Notes: generated from the letters alone by a model not told the origin. A DNA stretch of 12,119 nucleotides from Bacteriovoracaceae bacterium (GCA_007116425.1 SKIL01000136.1:1-12119); one strand, 5' to 3'; counted from the first letter of the stretch, positions 1-6,028 are shown. Numbers and translations: made by a program.

Positions 1-876
1 AGCATCACCATCAAGCATTACACGATTTTCTACTAAGTACGGGATAAGTCTTTCAAGTTCATTTGTAAAACGGTTAACCACTCTTTCAAATACAAGAGTA
101 TGCCCTTCGGGGATTTCATCACGAAGAAATTCATTTAACTCATTTATATAAACAGAGAATCTCTCACCTTGACTAAATTCAATGCCGGCTTCATTTCCAC
201 GTCGAACCCAATTGTCCAGGGTTGAAGCACTAATTTGATCATTAACGAGTTTAAACTCAAGTCTCGCCGTCTGTCCGATAAGATCCTGAGCTCGTTCAAT
301 ATCGCTGACACCAGGAAGCTGAATAATAATACGATCTTGTCCTTGGGCCACGATTTCAGGCTCTGTAACTCCAAATTCATCAATACGATTTCGGATAACC
401 TCAATGGATTGGTTGACAGCTTCCTCCTCCATATTTGACTTAAAAGTATTACTCAGTGCATAGGTTAAAGTCCGGCCAGACTCGTTCACAAGTCTTACAT
501 TTCGTGAATAGAACTCACTAATTCGTCTCTTGGCCTCGTCTACATTTACACCTTCTGCCAAAGTAATTGAATGTCGTGGGTCGCGCGGATTAGAGGTGTT
601 AAGCTCTCCAAGGTTTGAGCTCATTCCATAATCATTAAGTCGATGCTGAATTCGCGAAGCAAGGTTGACGATTTCATCGCGAAAGACCTGCTCAAAGTCA
701 ACTCCCATAATCATGTAAAGCCCGCCTTGAAGGTCGAGGCCTAAATTAATCTTTGACTTAATTGGGTACTTAGATGTCTCTTCATCAAAATTAAAGGCCG
801 TAGGAATCACATATAGAATAGAGGTGGTGACAATAAGAATAAAAATAACAAAACGGAACCACCAAGAACTTTTCAT
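1..876 (-). CDS. secD: SecD, protein translocase subunit (5' part, cut by window edge)
   Basis: SecD is an inner-membrane partner of SecYEG. With SecF it uses the proton motive force to pull proteins out on the periplasmic side. The first 292 codons are present and the frame is open to base 1. A short cytoplasmic N-terminus and a first membrane segment (about residues 7-25) are followed by the conserved GLDLQGGLYM motif (46-55) and the periplasmic P1 head. The P1 head carries IRNRIDEFGVTEPEIVAQGQ (161-180), then DRIIIQLPGV (181-190) and GQTARLEFKL (201-210). The remaining membrane segments, and presumably secF, lie beyond the left edge. ATG at 876 is preceded by GAGGAG with 8 bases between AGGAG and the start. 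It is the last gene visible in the queA-tgt-yajC-tatA-secD series. The 103-base gap after tatA holds a promoter-like sequence, so it may be transcribed independently. Confidence 0.97.
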   Translation of the reverse strand, partial: MKSSWWFRFVIFILIVTTSILYVIPTAFNFDEETSKYPIKSKINLGLDLQGGLYMIMGVDFEQVFRDEIVNLASRIQHRLNDYGMSSNLGELNTSNPRDPRHSITLAEGVNVDEAKRRISEFYSRNVRLVNESGRTLTYALSNTFKSNMEEEAVNQSIEVIRNRIDEFGVTEPEIVAQGQDRIIIQLPGVSDIERAQDLIGQTARLEFKLVNDQISASTLDNWVRRGNEAGIEFSQGERFSVYINELNEFLRDEIPEGHTLVFERVVNRFTNELERLIPYLVENRVMLDGDA

Positions 877-922
877 GGAAAGAACTCCTCAATAATTAGG
901 GGTCAAAACTCATTATCCTAAG

Positions 923-952
923 AGTATAGGGGATTTAAAAATGATAATGCAA
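923..952 (-). promoter_or_regulatory. Putative sigma-70 promoter for secD
   Basis: On the minus strand TTGCAT (947-952) and TATACT (923-928) are separated by 18 bases. The implied start of transcription is near 916, giving a leader of about 40 bases before the secD ATG. The site lies in the 103-base gap between tatA and secD, the largest gap in this gene series. I see it by pattern only. Confidence 0.5.
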
Positions 953-979
953 GGTATAGAAAAGAAAAAGCTCAGATTT

Positions 980-1234
980 TTAATTCTCGCTCTTTTTTTC
1001 TTCTTTTGACTCTACAGTTTGAGTAGAGTTGCTCACATCCGTCTTATCAATTTGTCGCGTTGACTCATTCTTTGGAGATGATTCGATTTCATTCATCAAC
1101 TCATCCTTGGCCTTTTGAAACTCGCGCAAACTTTTACCAAGGCTTCGGGCGAGTTCAGGTAATTTTTTAGGACCGATAAAGATTAAGGCCAAAACCAAAA
1201 TAATAACAACTTCACCAGCACCTAATCCAAACAT
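980..1234 (-). CDS. tatA: TatA/B-family twin-arginine translocase subunit
   Basis: This is an 84-residue member of the TatA/TatB family, which forms the pore or receptor of the Tat pathway that exports folded proteins across the inner membrane. It has a very short N-terminus, one membrane helix (about residues 7-20), the hinge FIGPKKLPEL (18-27) and an amphipathic helix RSLGKSLREFQKAKDEL (30-46). A polar, charged Ser/Lys/Glu tail follows. The length and the KKLPELARSLGKSLREF stretch favour TatA. Glu8 in the membrane helix and the Gly-Pro hinge are more typical of TatB, so it may do both jobs, as in systems with a single TatA/B protein. No tatC is in the window. ATG at 1234 has GGTGAG just upstream. 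It follows yajC by 31 bases and is probably cotranscribed with it. Confidence 0.93.
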   Translation of the reverse strand: MFGLGAGEVVIILVLALIFIGPKKLPELARSLGKSLREFQKAKDELMNEIESSPKNESTRQIDKTDVSNSTQTVESKEEKKSEN

Positions 1235-1265
1235 GACTCACCCATAACCTTATTAAGTATTTTTT

Positions 1266-1619
1266 TTAAGCTTTCGACTCATTACTTTTGTCAAAAAGTT
1301 TATCAGCAAGTCCACCAACTTGCGAGCGAAGAACTTTAAACTTTACACCATCACTCACTTCTAAAGTAATCACTTTATCCGTTAGACCAACGATCTTTCC
1401 AAGTATACCAGACTTTGTATAAACTTCATCGCCTTTTGATAGAGCGTTCATCATTGCCTGCTCTTCCTCTAAACGCTTTTTTTGTGGACGAATCATGAGA
1501 AAGTAGAAAATGACAAAAATAAGAACAAAGGGAAGAAATGACATTAATACGCTTTGTTGGCCTGCGGCCGCTTCTTGAGCTTGGGCCTGACCGATAAAAA
1601 CATAGAGCAAGTTGAACAT
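1266..1619 (-). CDS. yajC: YajC, Sec translocon accessory protein
   Basis: YajC is a small inner-membrane protein that co-purifies with SecDF and YidC as part of the holo-translocon. The 117 residues match the family in length and layout. A short Ala/Gln-rich N-terminus is followed by one hydrophobic segment, SFLPFVLIFVIFYFLMI (27-43), and then the family signature RPQKKR (44-49). A compact beta-rich cytoplasmic domain follows, with GDEVYTKSGILGKIVGL (63-79) and ITLEVSDGVKFKVLR (84-98). ATG at 1619 has GAGG about 7 bases upstream. It sits between tgt (37-base gap) and tatA (31-base gap). The neighbour order tgt-yajC-secD is the usual bacterial arrangement, here with tatA inserted. Confidence 0.97.
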   Translation of the reverse strand: MFNLLYVFIGQAQAQEAAAGQQSVLMSFLPFVLIFVIFYFLMIRPQKKRLEEEQAMMNALSKGDEVYTKSGILGKIVGLTDKVITLEVSDGVKFKVLRSQVGGLADKLFDKSNESKA

Positions 1620-1656
1620 GTGCGACCTCGTAAAAAAGTGTTATTATTTAGTAGAC

Positions 1657-2796
1657 CTAAGTCCACGCATTAGAAGTAAAATCCTTATAAAATGTCTCGT
1701 AAAATTCGTCAAACTTATCATTTAAAATGGCCTCTCTGGCCTGTCGAGTCAACTCTAAATAAAACCATAGGTTATGAGCAGTCAGAATTTGACCTGCTAA
1801 ATATTCTCCCACCGTAAAAAGGTGACGCAGATAGGCCCTGGAATAACGAGAGCTCATTGGGTTATGCCAATCAGGGTCAATTGGCAGAGTATCTTCTTTA
1901 AACATTTCACGCTTAATATTGAGAGGCCCATATTTTGTAAAAACCTGACCGTTGCGCGCATTTCGAGTCGGAAGGACACAATCAAACATATCAATCCCCG
2001 CTCGAATACCATTTAATATATCCAAAGGCTTTCCTACACCCATTAGATATCTCGGCTTGTTTTGCGGCATCTCAGGCACAAATTGATTGAGAAGATCAAC
2101 CATTTCATCATTCTTTTCACCCACAGAAAGTCCTCCAAGGGCCAGTCCTGGAAAATCAAGTTCTTCAAGTCTTTGCATGCACTCACGTCGCAAATCCAGA
2201 GAGAGCCCACCCTGAACAATTCCGAAAAGGTTTTGATGTTCTTTAAGAGGATAATTTTTGCACCGCTTGGCCCAACGAAGGGTTAATTCCATACTCTCCC
2301 TTAAACGCTCTTGCGTGGCCGGAAGTGCGGGACATTCATCAAAGCACATCACAATATCACTTCCTAGGGCCTTTTGGATCTCCATCGACTTCTCAGGTGA
2401 AATAAAGTGTCTTGAACCATCAATATGTGACTGAAACTCTACCCCTTGCTCGGTTATTTTATTTAATTGAGACAAGGAAAAAACTTGATAACCACCAGAG
2501 TCTGTAAGAATCGGTCGCTTCCAATCCATAAACTGATGTAAACTTCCAGCAACACGCTCAATCAACTCATGACCAGGCCTCAAGTAAAGATGATAGGTGT
2601 TTCCCAAAATAATTTGAGCATTCATTCGCTCGAGTTCATCTTGAGAAGTACATTTAACAGATGCGCGAGTTCCTACCGGCATAAAAATTGGTGTTTGAAT
2701 TTCACCGTGATGAGTTTTGATAAGCCCGGCCCTGGCCTGAGAGCTCTGGGATTGAAGTTCAAAAAAAGGGCCACCTGTTTTATTCGTTGAGCTCAT
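1657..2796 (-). CDS. tgt: tRNA-guanine transglycosylase (Tgt) lacking the Cys zinc ligands
   Basis: Tgt exchanges guanine 34 in GUN-anticodon tRNAs for preQ1, the committing step of queuosine insertion. The 379 residues match the family's length, and the TIM-barrel motifs are all present: GNTYHLYLRPGHELI (65-79), TDSGGYQVFS with Asp99 (98-107), SDIVMCFDEC with Asp153 (146-155), FGIVQGG (191-197), GLALGGLSVGE (217-227), and DCVLPTRNARNG with the nucleophile Asp272 (272-283). The zinc site is odd. Where the family reads Cys-x-Cys-x2-Cys just before YSRAYL, this protein has DPDWHNPMSSRYSRAYLRHL (308-327). The three Cys positions are therefore Trp310, Asn312 and Ser315. Only the fourth ligand, His341 in TAHNL, remains. 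The surrounding alignment is undisturbed, so this is substitution rather than frameshift. It lies 14 bases downstream of queA, whose product acts later in the same pathway. The ribosome-binding site is weak (AGATAGG). Confidence 0.96.
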   Translation of the reverse strand: MSSTNKTGGPFFELQSQSSQARAGLIKTHHGEIQTPIFMPVGTRASVKCTSQDELERMNAQIILGNTYHLYLRPGHELIERVAGSLHQFMDWKRPILTDSGGYQVFSLSQLNKITEQGVEFQSHIDGSRHFISPEKSMEIQKALGSDIVMCFDECPALPATQERLRESMELTLRWAKRCKNYPLKEHQNLFGIVQGGLSLDLRRECMQRLEELDFPGLALGGLSVGEKNDEMVDLLNQFVPEMPQNKPRYLMGVGKPLDILNGIRAGIDMFDCVLPTRNARNGQVFTKYGPLNIKREMFKEDTLPIDPDWHNPMSSRYSRAYLRHLFTVGEYLAGQILTAHNLWFYLELTRQAREAILNDKFDEFYETFYKDFTSNAWT

Positions 2797-2810
2797 CTTA
2801 CAACCTATCT

Positions 2811-3914
2811 TTATAAAATTAGCATTGAATCACCGTAAGAAAAAAAGCGGTATTTTTGCTTAACGGCCTCGTTATAGATTTCCAAAGTTTTTTTGCGTCC
2901 AATAAGTGCACTAACCAACATAATCAAACTGGATTTCGGAAGATGGAAGTTAGTGATCAGGCCATCAATTGATTTAATCTGTTTACCTGGATGAAGAAAA
3001 ATATCTGTTGAATAAACTTGAGAACTAGAAATATCAAAGTCCCCAGAGTCTCTTACTACACGAGATTCAAGTGCACGCAAAGAGGTTGTTCCAATCGCAA
3101 AAATTTTTGTTCCGGCCGCTCGAGCAGATTTAATTTTCTCAGCATTTTCACTGTCAAAAAAATAGGTCTCACTGTGCATATGGTGATCTCTTATATCATC
3201 AGACTTCACCGGAAGAAATGTCCCCATCCCAACATGTAAAGTTAAAAAGGCTTGATCATGGCCACACTCTTTTAATTGCTCCAATAAACTTGGTGTAAAA
3301 TGCAAACCGGCCGTTGGGGCGGCAACAGAGCCAACCTCTTTGGCATAAACAGTCTGATAATCCACTCGATCTTTTTCGTCATCCTCACCTTTACGGATAT
3401 AGGGAGGGATGGGAATTCTGCCACGATGATTTAAAAAGGCTTCAAGTGAGTCAAACTTTTGATCTTTCAACTCTAAATGCATCCAAAAAACATCTTCATC
3501 ACTACTCTTATCTATAGCGAGAGTTGCTAAAAGTTCATCAAAATGCCAAGCTTCACCTTTCTTTTTAACGCCTTTAGATCGAAGTAAACAGGGAAAGGCC
3601 CCAACCTGATTCGGGGTAAGTGATAAAATGAAGAGCTCGGCCTTTCCACCAGTTGGGCGTTTTCCAAATAAACGGCAAGGATAAACTTGGGTTCGATTAA
3701 AAACGAGTAAACTTTGAGGAGGTAAAAGCTGTGGAAGCTCATAAAAATAGTGATGCCCAATCCTATCCGTCTTGCGATCATATATTAGGAGACGCGAGTT
3801 TTGTCGCCCCTCGACGGCCCTTTGAGCGATAAGCTCTTCGGGAAGGTGGTAATCATAACTCTGGAGGGAGAAATCCTCTAAAAGCTGATTAGAAAAAGCG
3901 TTTTCTTCTTTCAT
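2811..3914 (-). CDS. queA: QueA, S-adenosylmethionine:tRNA ribosyltransferase-isomerase
   Basis: QueA transfers the ribosyl part of S-adenosylmethionine onto preQ1 in tRNA to make epoxyqueuosine, the step after Tgt. The 367 residues carry the family motifs in order: YDYHLPEELIAQ (20-31), VFNRTQVYPCRLFG (71-84), GRIPIPPYI (165-173), DYQTVYAKEVGSVAAPTAGL (185-204), HVGMGTFLPV (227-236), IGTTSLRALES (274-284), NFHLPKSSLIMLVSAL (322-337) and FFSYGDSMLI (357-366). The start at 3914 gives about 15 residues more than usual before the DYHLPEELIA motif, and its ribosome-binding site is poor. A later, non-ATG start is possible but no better one is evident. It is the first gene of the minus-strand queA-tgt-yajC-tatA-secD series and diverges from the gene beginning at 3972. 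Confidence 0.97.
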   Translation of the reverse strand: MKEENAFSNQLLEDFSLQSYDYHLPEELIAQRAVEGRQNSRLLIYDRKTDRIGHHYFYELPQLLPPQSLLVFNRTQVYPCRLFGKRPTGGKAELFILSLTPNQVGAFPCLLRSKGVKKKGEAWHFDELLATLAIDKSSDEDVFWMHLELKDQKFDSLEAFLNHRGRIPIPPYIRKGEDDEKDRVDYQTVYAKEVGSVAAPTAGLHFTPSLLEQLKECGHDQAFLTLHVGMGTFLPVKSDDIRDHHMHSETYFFDSENAEKIKSARAAGTKIFAIGTTSLRALESRVVRDSGDFDISSSQVYSTDIFLHPGKQIKSIDGLITNFHLPKSSLIMLVSALIGRKKTLEIYNEAVKQKYRFFSYGDSMLIL

Positions 3915-3943
3915 AGTATGGGCTTTGTGTTTAAAATAATAAG

Positions 3944-3972
3944 TATCTAAGTTAGTTAAGGGAGTCTGTCTA
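3944..3972 (-). promoter_or_regulatory. Weak candidate promoter for the queA operon
   Basis: On the minus strand TAGACA (3967-3972) and TAGATA (3944-3949) are 17 bases apart, with the implied start of transcription about 20 bases before queA. The -10 matches consensus poorly. I propose it mainly because the 57-base divergent gap must hold promoters for both directions. No convincing plus-strand promoter could be picked out. Confidence 0.3.
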
Positions 3973-3974
3973 TT
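3958..3974 (+). promoter_or_regulatory. Shine-Dalgarno and ATT start of the secreted protein
   Basis: AAGGGAG (3958-3964) is followed by seven bases and then ATT (3972-3974). No other codon in this frame has comparable spacing, and the sequence after it encodes a signal peptide, so this pair decides the start. ATT initiation is rare but known, for example in infC of E. coli. Confidence 0.65.
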
Positions 3975-4478
3975 CTTTATAAAAATTTAACCTATATTCT
4001 AAAGGCATTTTTATTTTTAGTTTTTGCTGCCCCAACTTTATACGCAGAGCAAAATAGCGAGAGCTTCCGCTCTGAACTTAATCGCCTATTGCAACAAGGT
4101 CAAAATGTCACAGTAAACCTTCCAGAGAGAACAAACTACGCAGGCCATAGACAACAAGAAGATGTTCAACAGTCTCCAGAGCAAAACTGGTTTATTCCTC
4201 CACGCCAAATTGCTCAAGGAACTCGAATGCAAAGGTTGGAGCAATCTCCAGACAGAATATTAGAGACAAGCGATGAGGTGTCACTTTCGATGGCCGCGAT
4301 ACAAAGACAAGATAATCAACTCTCCAATGACTCGGCCGAACGCCTTTTACGCTCACTAGAATCTAGTTCGCGCACAAATAATAACATAGACACCTCAAAG
4401 ATTTGGAGCGTTCAAAGAAATCAGTCTCAACGTACGAATGAACAAGCTAGCAGAAGGGCCAGGCTGAGGTCGCGCTAG
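3972..4478 (+). CDS. Secreted Gln/Asn/Ser/Arg-rich protein, probable ATT start
   Basis: I do not recognise this protein. The frame is open from 3960 to the TAG at 4476-4478 and has no ATG, GTG or TTG before 4089. Starting at the TTG of 4089 would cut away an obvious signal peptide. Read from ATT at 3972 the product is 168 residues. It has a Lys-containing start, the hydrophobic core ILKAFLFLVFAAPTL (9-23) and a likely signal-peptidase site after LYA (25). GGAG at 3961-3964, within AAGGGAG, sits 7 bases before this ATT, an ideal Shine-Dalgarno distance. CTG at 3966 would be too close to it. The mature part is polar, low-complexity and probably disordered, with many Gln, Asn, Ser and Arg and an Arg-rich end (ASRRARLRSR). 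It has no Cys. Periplasmic or secreted location is inferred. It diverges from queA and converges on the next small gene. Confidence 0.75.
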   Translation: MLYKNLTYILKAFLFLVFAAPTLYAEQNSESFRSELNRLLQQGQNVTVNLPERTNYAGHRQQEDVQQSPEQNWFIPPRQIAQGTRMQRLEQSPDRILETSDEVSLSMAAIQRQDNQLSNDSAERLLRSLESSSRTNNNIDTSKIWSVQRNQSQRTNEQASRRARLRSR

Positions 4479-4729
4479 TAATACGAATCTAAAAGCTTTA
4501 ACCAAATTTTAGGGTCATTCTTTTTGGCCTTATCACGATCACACAAAACATGTCTTTGAGAAGAGTATTCTCGACCGTCTTTTAAAACGGCATTGAGTTG
4601 CGACTGTGCCTGCTGAGAGCTTGGCGCCTTCAAAGCATCACCTTCATCCGATTTGAGATGACCTAATTGCTCAAAAGGAGTCAGAGGCCAATCAGTAGTT
4701 CTTGCCAAAGCGTTTACATTTAATGCCAT
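4475..4729 (-). CDS. Small protein of unknown function (84 aa)
   Basis: I do not recognise this protein. I chose ATG 4729 (MALNVNALARTTDWPLTP...) over TTG 4735, because a promoter-like -10 element ends only six bases before the ATG. The protein has no signal peptide and no membrane segment. It has mixed charge, a Gln-rich middle (SSQQAQSQL, about residues 37-45) and a basic C-terminal part ending in Tyr-Tyr. A single Cys lies near residue 63. Codon use resembles that of the neighbouring genes, which supports it being real. It follows the 102-residue gene by 41 bases on the same strand and overlaps the convergent secreted-protein gene by four bases at a shared CTAG. Confidence 0.6.
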   Translation of the reverse strand: MALNVNALARTTDWPLTPFEQLGHLKSDEGDALKAPSSQQAQSQLNAVLKDGREYSSQRHVLCDRDKAKKNDPKIWLKLLDSYY

Positions 4730-4735
4730 GCACAA

Positions 4736-4764
4736 ATTTTAGCATTTCCAATCATTTAAATCAA
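4736..4764 (-). promoter_or_regulatory. Putative promoter giving a leaderless transcript
   Basis: On the minus strand TTGATT (4759-4764) and TAAAAT (4736-4741) are separated by exactly 17 bases. The ATG at 4729 begins seven bases after the -10 element, where transcription would start, and no Shine-Dalgarno sequence lies in front of it. Together these suggest a leaderless mRNA. Confidence 0.5.
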
Positions 4765-4770
4765 CTAATA

Positions 4771-5079
4771 TTATGCACGATGGGGCACAACAGGGCCAAG
4801 CCCTAAACGGGCCAATAACATCTCGAAAGTATGTATCCACTGCTTAAGAAAGGCCTGGGCGGCCACTAAAAGTGGATATGAGTTGATAGAAGCGGCAAGA
4901 AATTGGGTAAACTGAGCAATAAACTCTTCAATAATATGAGAAATAAAACTGGCCGCTGGCGCAAGCCCAAGGCTTTTAATAAGTGCATCCAAAGGTCCTG
5001 AGGCGGTCTCTACGTCTTTCCCCTGATTAGTTACAACATATAGAGGATTTTGCGTTTTTTTCTTATTTTGGCGGGCCAT
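4771..5079 (-). CDS. Small conserved-looking protein of unknown function (102 aa)
   Basis: I do not recognise this protein. The frame is open further upstream to 5154. ATG 5079 is preferred because GGAG lies 8 bases before it and a strong -10 element lies upstream at 5117-5122, inside the longer version. The product begins with a basic, polar segment (MARQNKKKTQ), then NPLYVVTNQGKDVETASGPL (11-30). About 55 residues follow that are rich in Ala, Leu, Phe and Ile (about 32-88) and could form amphipathic or weakly membrane-associated helices. It ends LGLGPVVPHRA. There is no signal peptide. It follows the ParA-like gene on the same strand, so it may be a functional partner, but that is inferred from position only. 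Confidence 0.72.
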   Translation of the reverse strand: MARQNKKKTQNPLYVVTNQGKDVETASGPLDALIKSLGLAPAASFISHIIEEFIAQFTQFLAASINSYPLLVAAQAFLKQWIHTFEMLLARLGLGPVVPHRA

Positions 5080-5116
5080 AAGCTTCTCTCCACAAATGGT
5101 CATACATAGTAAGACT

Positions 5117-5125
5117 ATTATATCA
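5117..5125 (-). promoter_or_regulatory. Extended -10 promoter for the 102-residue protein
   Basis: The minus strand reads TGATATAAT, a consensus TATAAT (5117-5122) with the extended TGn element. No good -35 hexamer lies 17 bases upstream, as is common for extended -10 promoters. The implied leader is about 30 bases and contains the GGAG ribosome-binding site. The element lies only about 15 bases after the stop that closes the ParA C-terminal remnant. Confidence 0.55.
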
Positions 5126-5137
5126 CGATAATCAAAA

Positions 5138-5239
5138 CTAAATCGATTGATCAATTAGCTCACAAATGCGACTAAATTGATCCTGAAGTGGCCTATATTC
5201 CTTAGACTGAAAGTCATAGACCGATTTTTTTTTTTTTTT
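5138..5239 (-). other. In-frame ParA C-terminal extension beyond a TGA stop
   Basis: Directly after the TGA that closes the ParA-like frame, the same frame continues through five AAA codons and then encodes SVYDFQSKEYRPLQDQF (17 residues), SRICELIDQSI and a TAG at 5138-5140. This resembles the usual end of ParA/Soj proteins, where a strand and 'YDPKSRGAQ.Y..L..E'-type residues precede the last helix. It has no start codon of its own in this frame. It is either part of ParA produced by reading through TGA, or the remnant of a C-terminus lost by one nonsense change, or a sign of a sequence error. Confidence 0.65.
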
Positions 5240-5240
5240 T
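5225..5240. repeat. Homopolymer of 16 T (A16 on the coding strand)
   Basis: An unbroken run of 16 T, read as A16 on the strand encoding the ParA-like protein. Its first A is the last base of the TGA stop, and the run also follows an overlapping ATG (AAAATGA). Tracts of this length are prone to replication, transcription and sequencing slippage. Confidence 0.95.
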
Positions 5241-6028
5241 CATTTTACAAGGTGGGCCCTATTACTAAAGGGATCTAACATCACTCCATTTCCAATATGG
5301 TGCAGATCTTTTAAATCTTGATCTATCCGCTTAAGATCGCTCCCCTCTTGCTTGCGGCGCAGATCAACCAGATTAGGAATCTGCGCAATTACTCGCGGAG
5401 CTTCGGTAATTCCCATATCCGCGACGTCTTCAAGTACTTCATTCAGATGCGAAAGGCCTTTACGAGAAAACTCATCCGGCCTAAAGGGTACGAGGACTCC
5501 ATCAGTAGCACACAAAATATTCACGACAATTAAACCTAAAGTCGGAGGAGCATCGATAACGACAAAATCATACCGATCCAAAATTCCAGACTTCTCAAGA
5601 AAGCGCTTCAATACCAATTGACGAGGAGCATTTATTGAGGCCATCGTGAGCTCAAATCCTGACAACTCCTGACCAGAGGCCAAAAGATCAATCGCCCCCA
5701 CTGATTCTACCAACTCGCTCCAGATAACAGGGTGATGCAAATGCTTTAATTCTCGCACGGAGTTTACGAGTAGATGATGAATATGTAATTTCCCACTTAT
5801 TTCAGTGTCCACACCAAAAAGCAAAGAGAGATTCGCCTGAGGATCCATGTCGAGACATAAAACTCGATGTCCATGATGGGTCAAGGCATGGGCCGTATGG
5901 TAGGCCATCGTGGTTTTTCCCACGCCACCCTTTTGATTTAAAAAAGTAATCACTTTGGCCTGGGGACGAGAGGACAATTGGTCTTCACGAGACTTATTCA
6001 AGTTTTTTACCTTATCTAAAAACGACAT
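5240..6028 (-). CDS. ParA/MinD-type ATPase, orphan, C-terminus interrupted
   Basis: This is a ParA/Soj-family P-loop ATPase, a class that positions DNA, chemoreceptors or other cargo through ATP-driven dimer cycles. As annotated it has 262 residues. A polar N-terminal tail (1-23) is followed by the deviant Walker A box NQKGGVGKTT (31-40) with both the signature and catalytic lysines. Walker A' is VLCLDMDPQANLS (56-68), and Walker B is DFVVIDAPPTLG (154-165). RPDEFSRKGL and VIAQIPNLVDL follow later. The frame stops at TGA after NRAHLVK, but the expected C-terminal segment continues in the same frame after the A-rich run to 5138. The full-length reading would be about 295 residues, normal for the family. 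There is no parB beside it, so the cargo is unknown. ATG 6028 has AGGT upstream at good spacing. It is 74 bases downstream of the giant lipoprotein gene and upstream of two small unknown genes. Confidence 0.93.
   Translation of the reverse strand: MSFLDKVKNLNKSREDQLSSRPQAKVITFLNQKGGVGKTTMAYHTAHALTHHGHRVLCLDMDPQANLSLLFGVDTEISGKLHIHHLLVNSVRELKHLHHPVIWSELVESVGAIDLLASGQELSGFELTMASINAPRQLVLKRFLEKSGILDRYDFVVIDAPPTLGLIVVNILCATDGVLVPFRPDEFSRKGLSHLNEVLEDVADMGITEAPRVIAQIPNLVDLRRKQEGSDLKRIDQDLKDLHHIGNGVMLDPFSNRAHLVK

Noticed and set aside
4089..4478. TTG 4089 as the start of the secreted protein (129 residues)
   Set aside because: It would remove a complete signal peptide encoded in the same frame, and there is no good Shine-Dalgarno before it. 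ATT 3972 fits better.
5080..5154. Longer start for the 102-residue protein (127 residues, from 5154)
   Set aside because: The extra 25 codons overlap a TATAAT element and the end of the ParA remnant, and the internal ATG has the better ribosome-binding site.
5141..5154. Overlapping palindromes AATCGATT and ATTGATCAAT as an operator
   Set aside because: They lie in the coding end of the ParA remnant, are short and AT-rich, and no second copy was found near a promoter.
5240..5242. Selenocysteine at the ParA TGA
   Set aside because: No SECIS-like hairpin follows; the next bases are a pure A run. ParA proteins have no selenocysteine site here.
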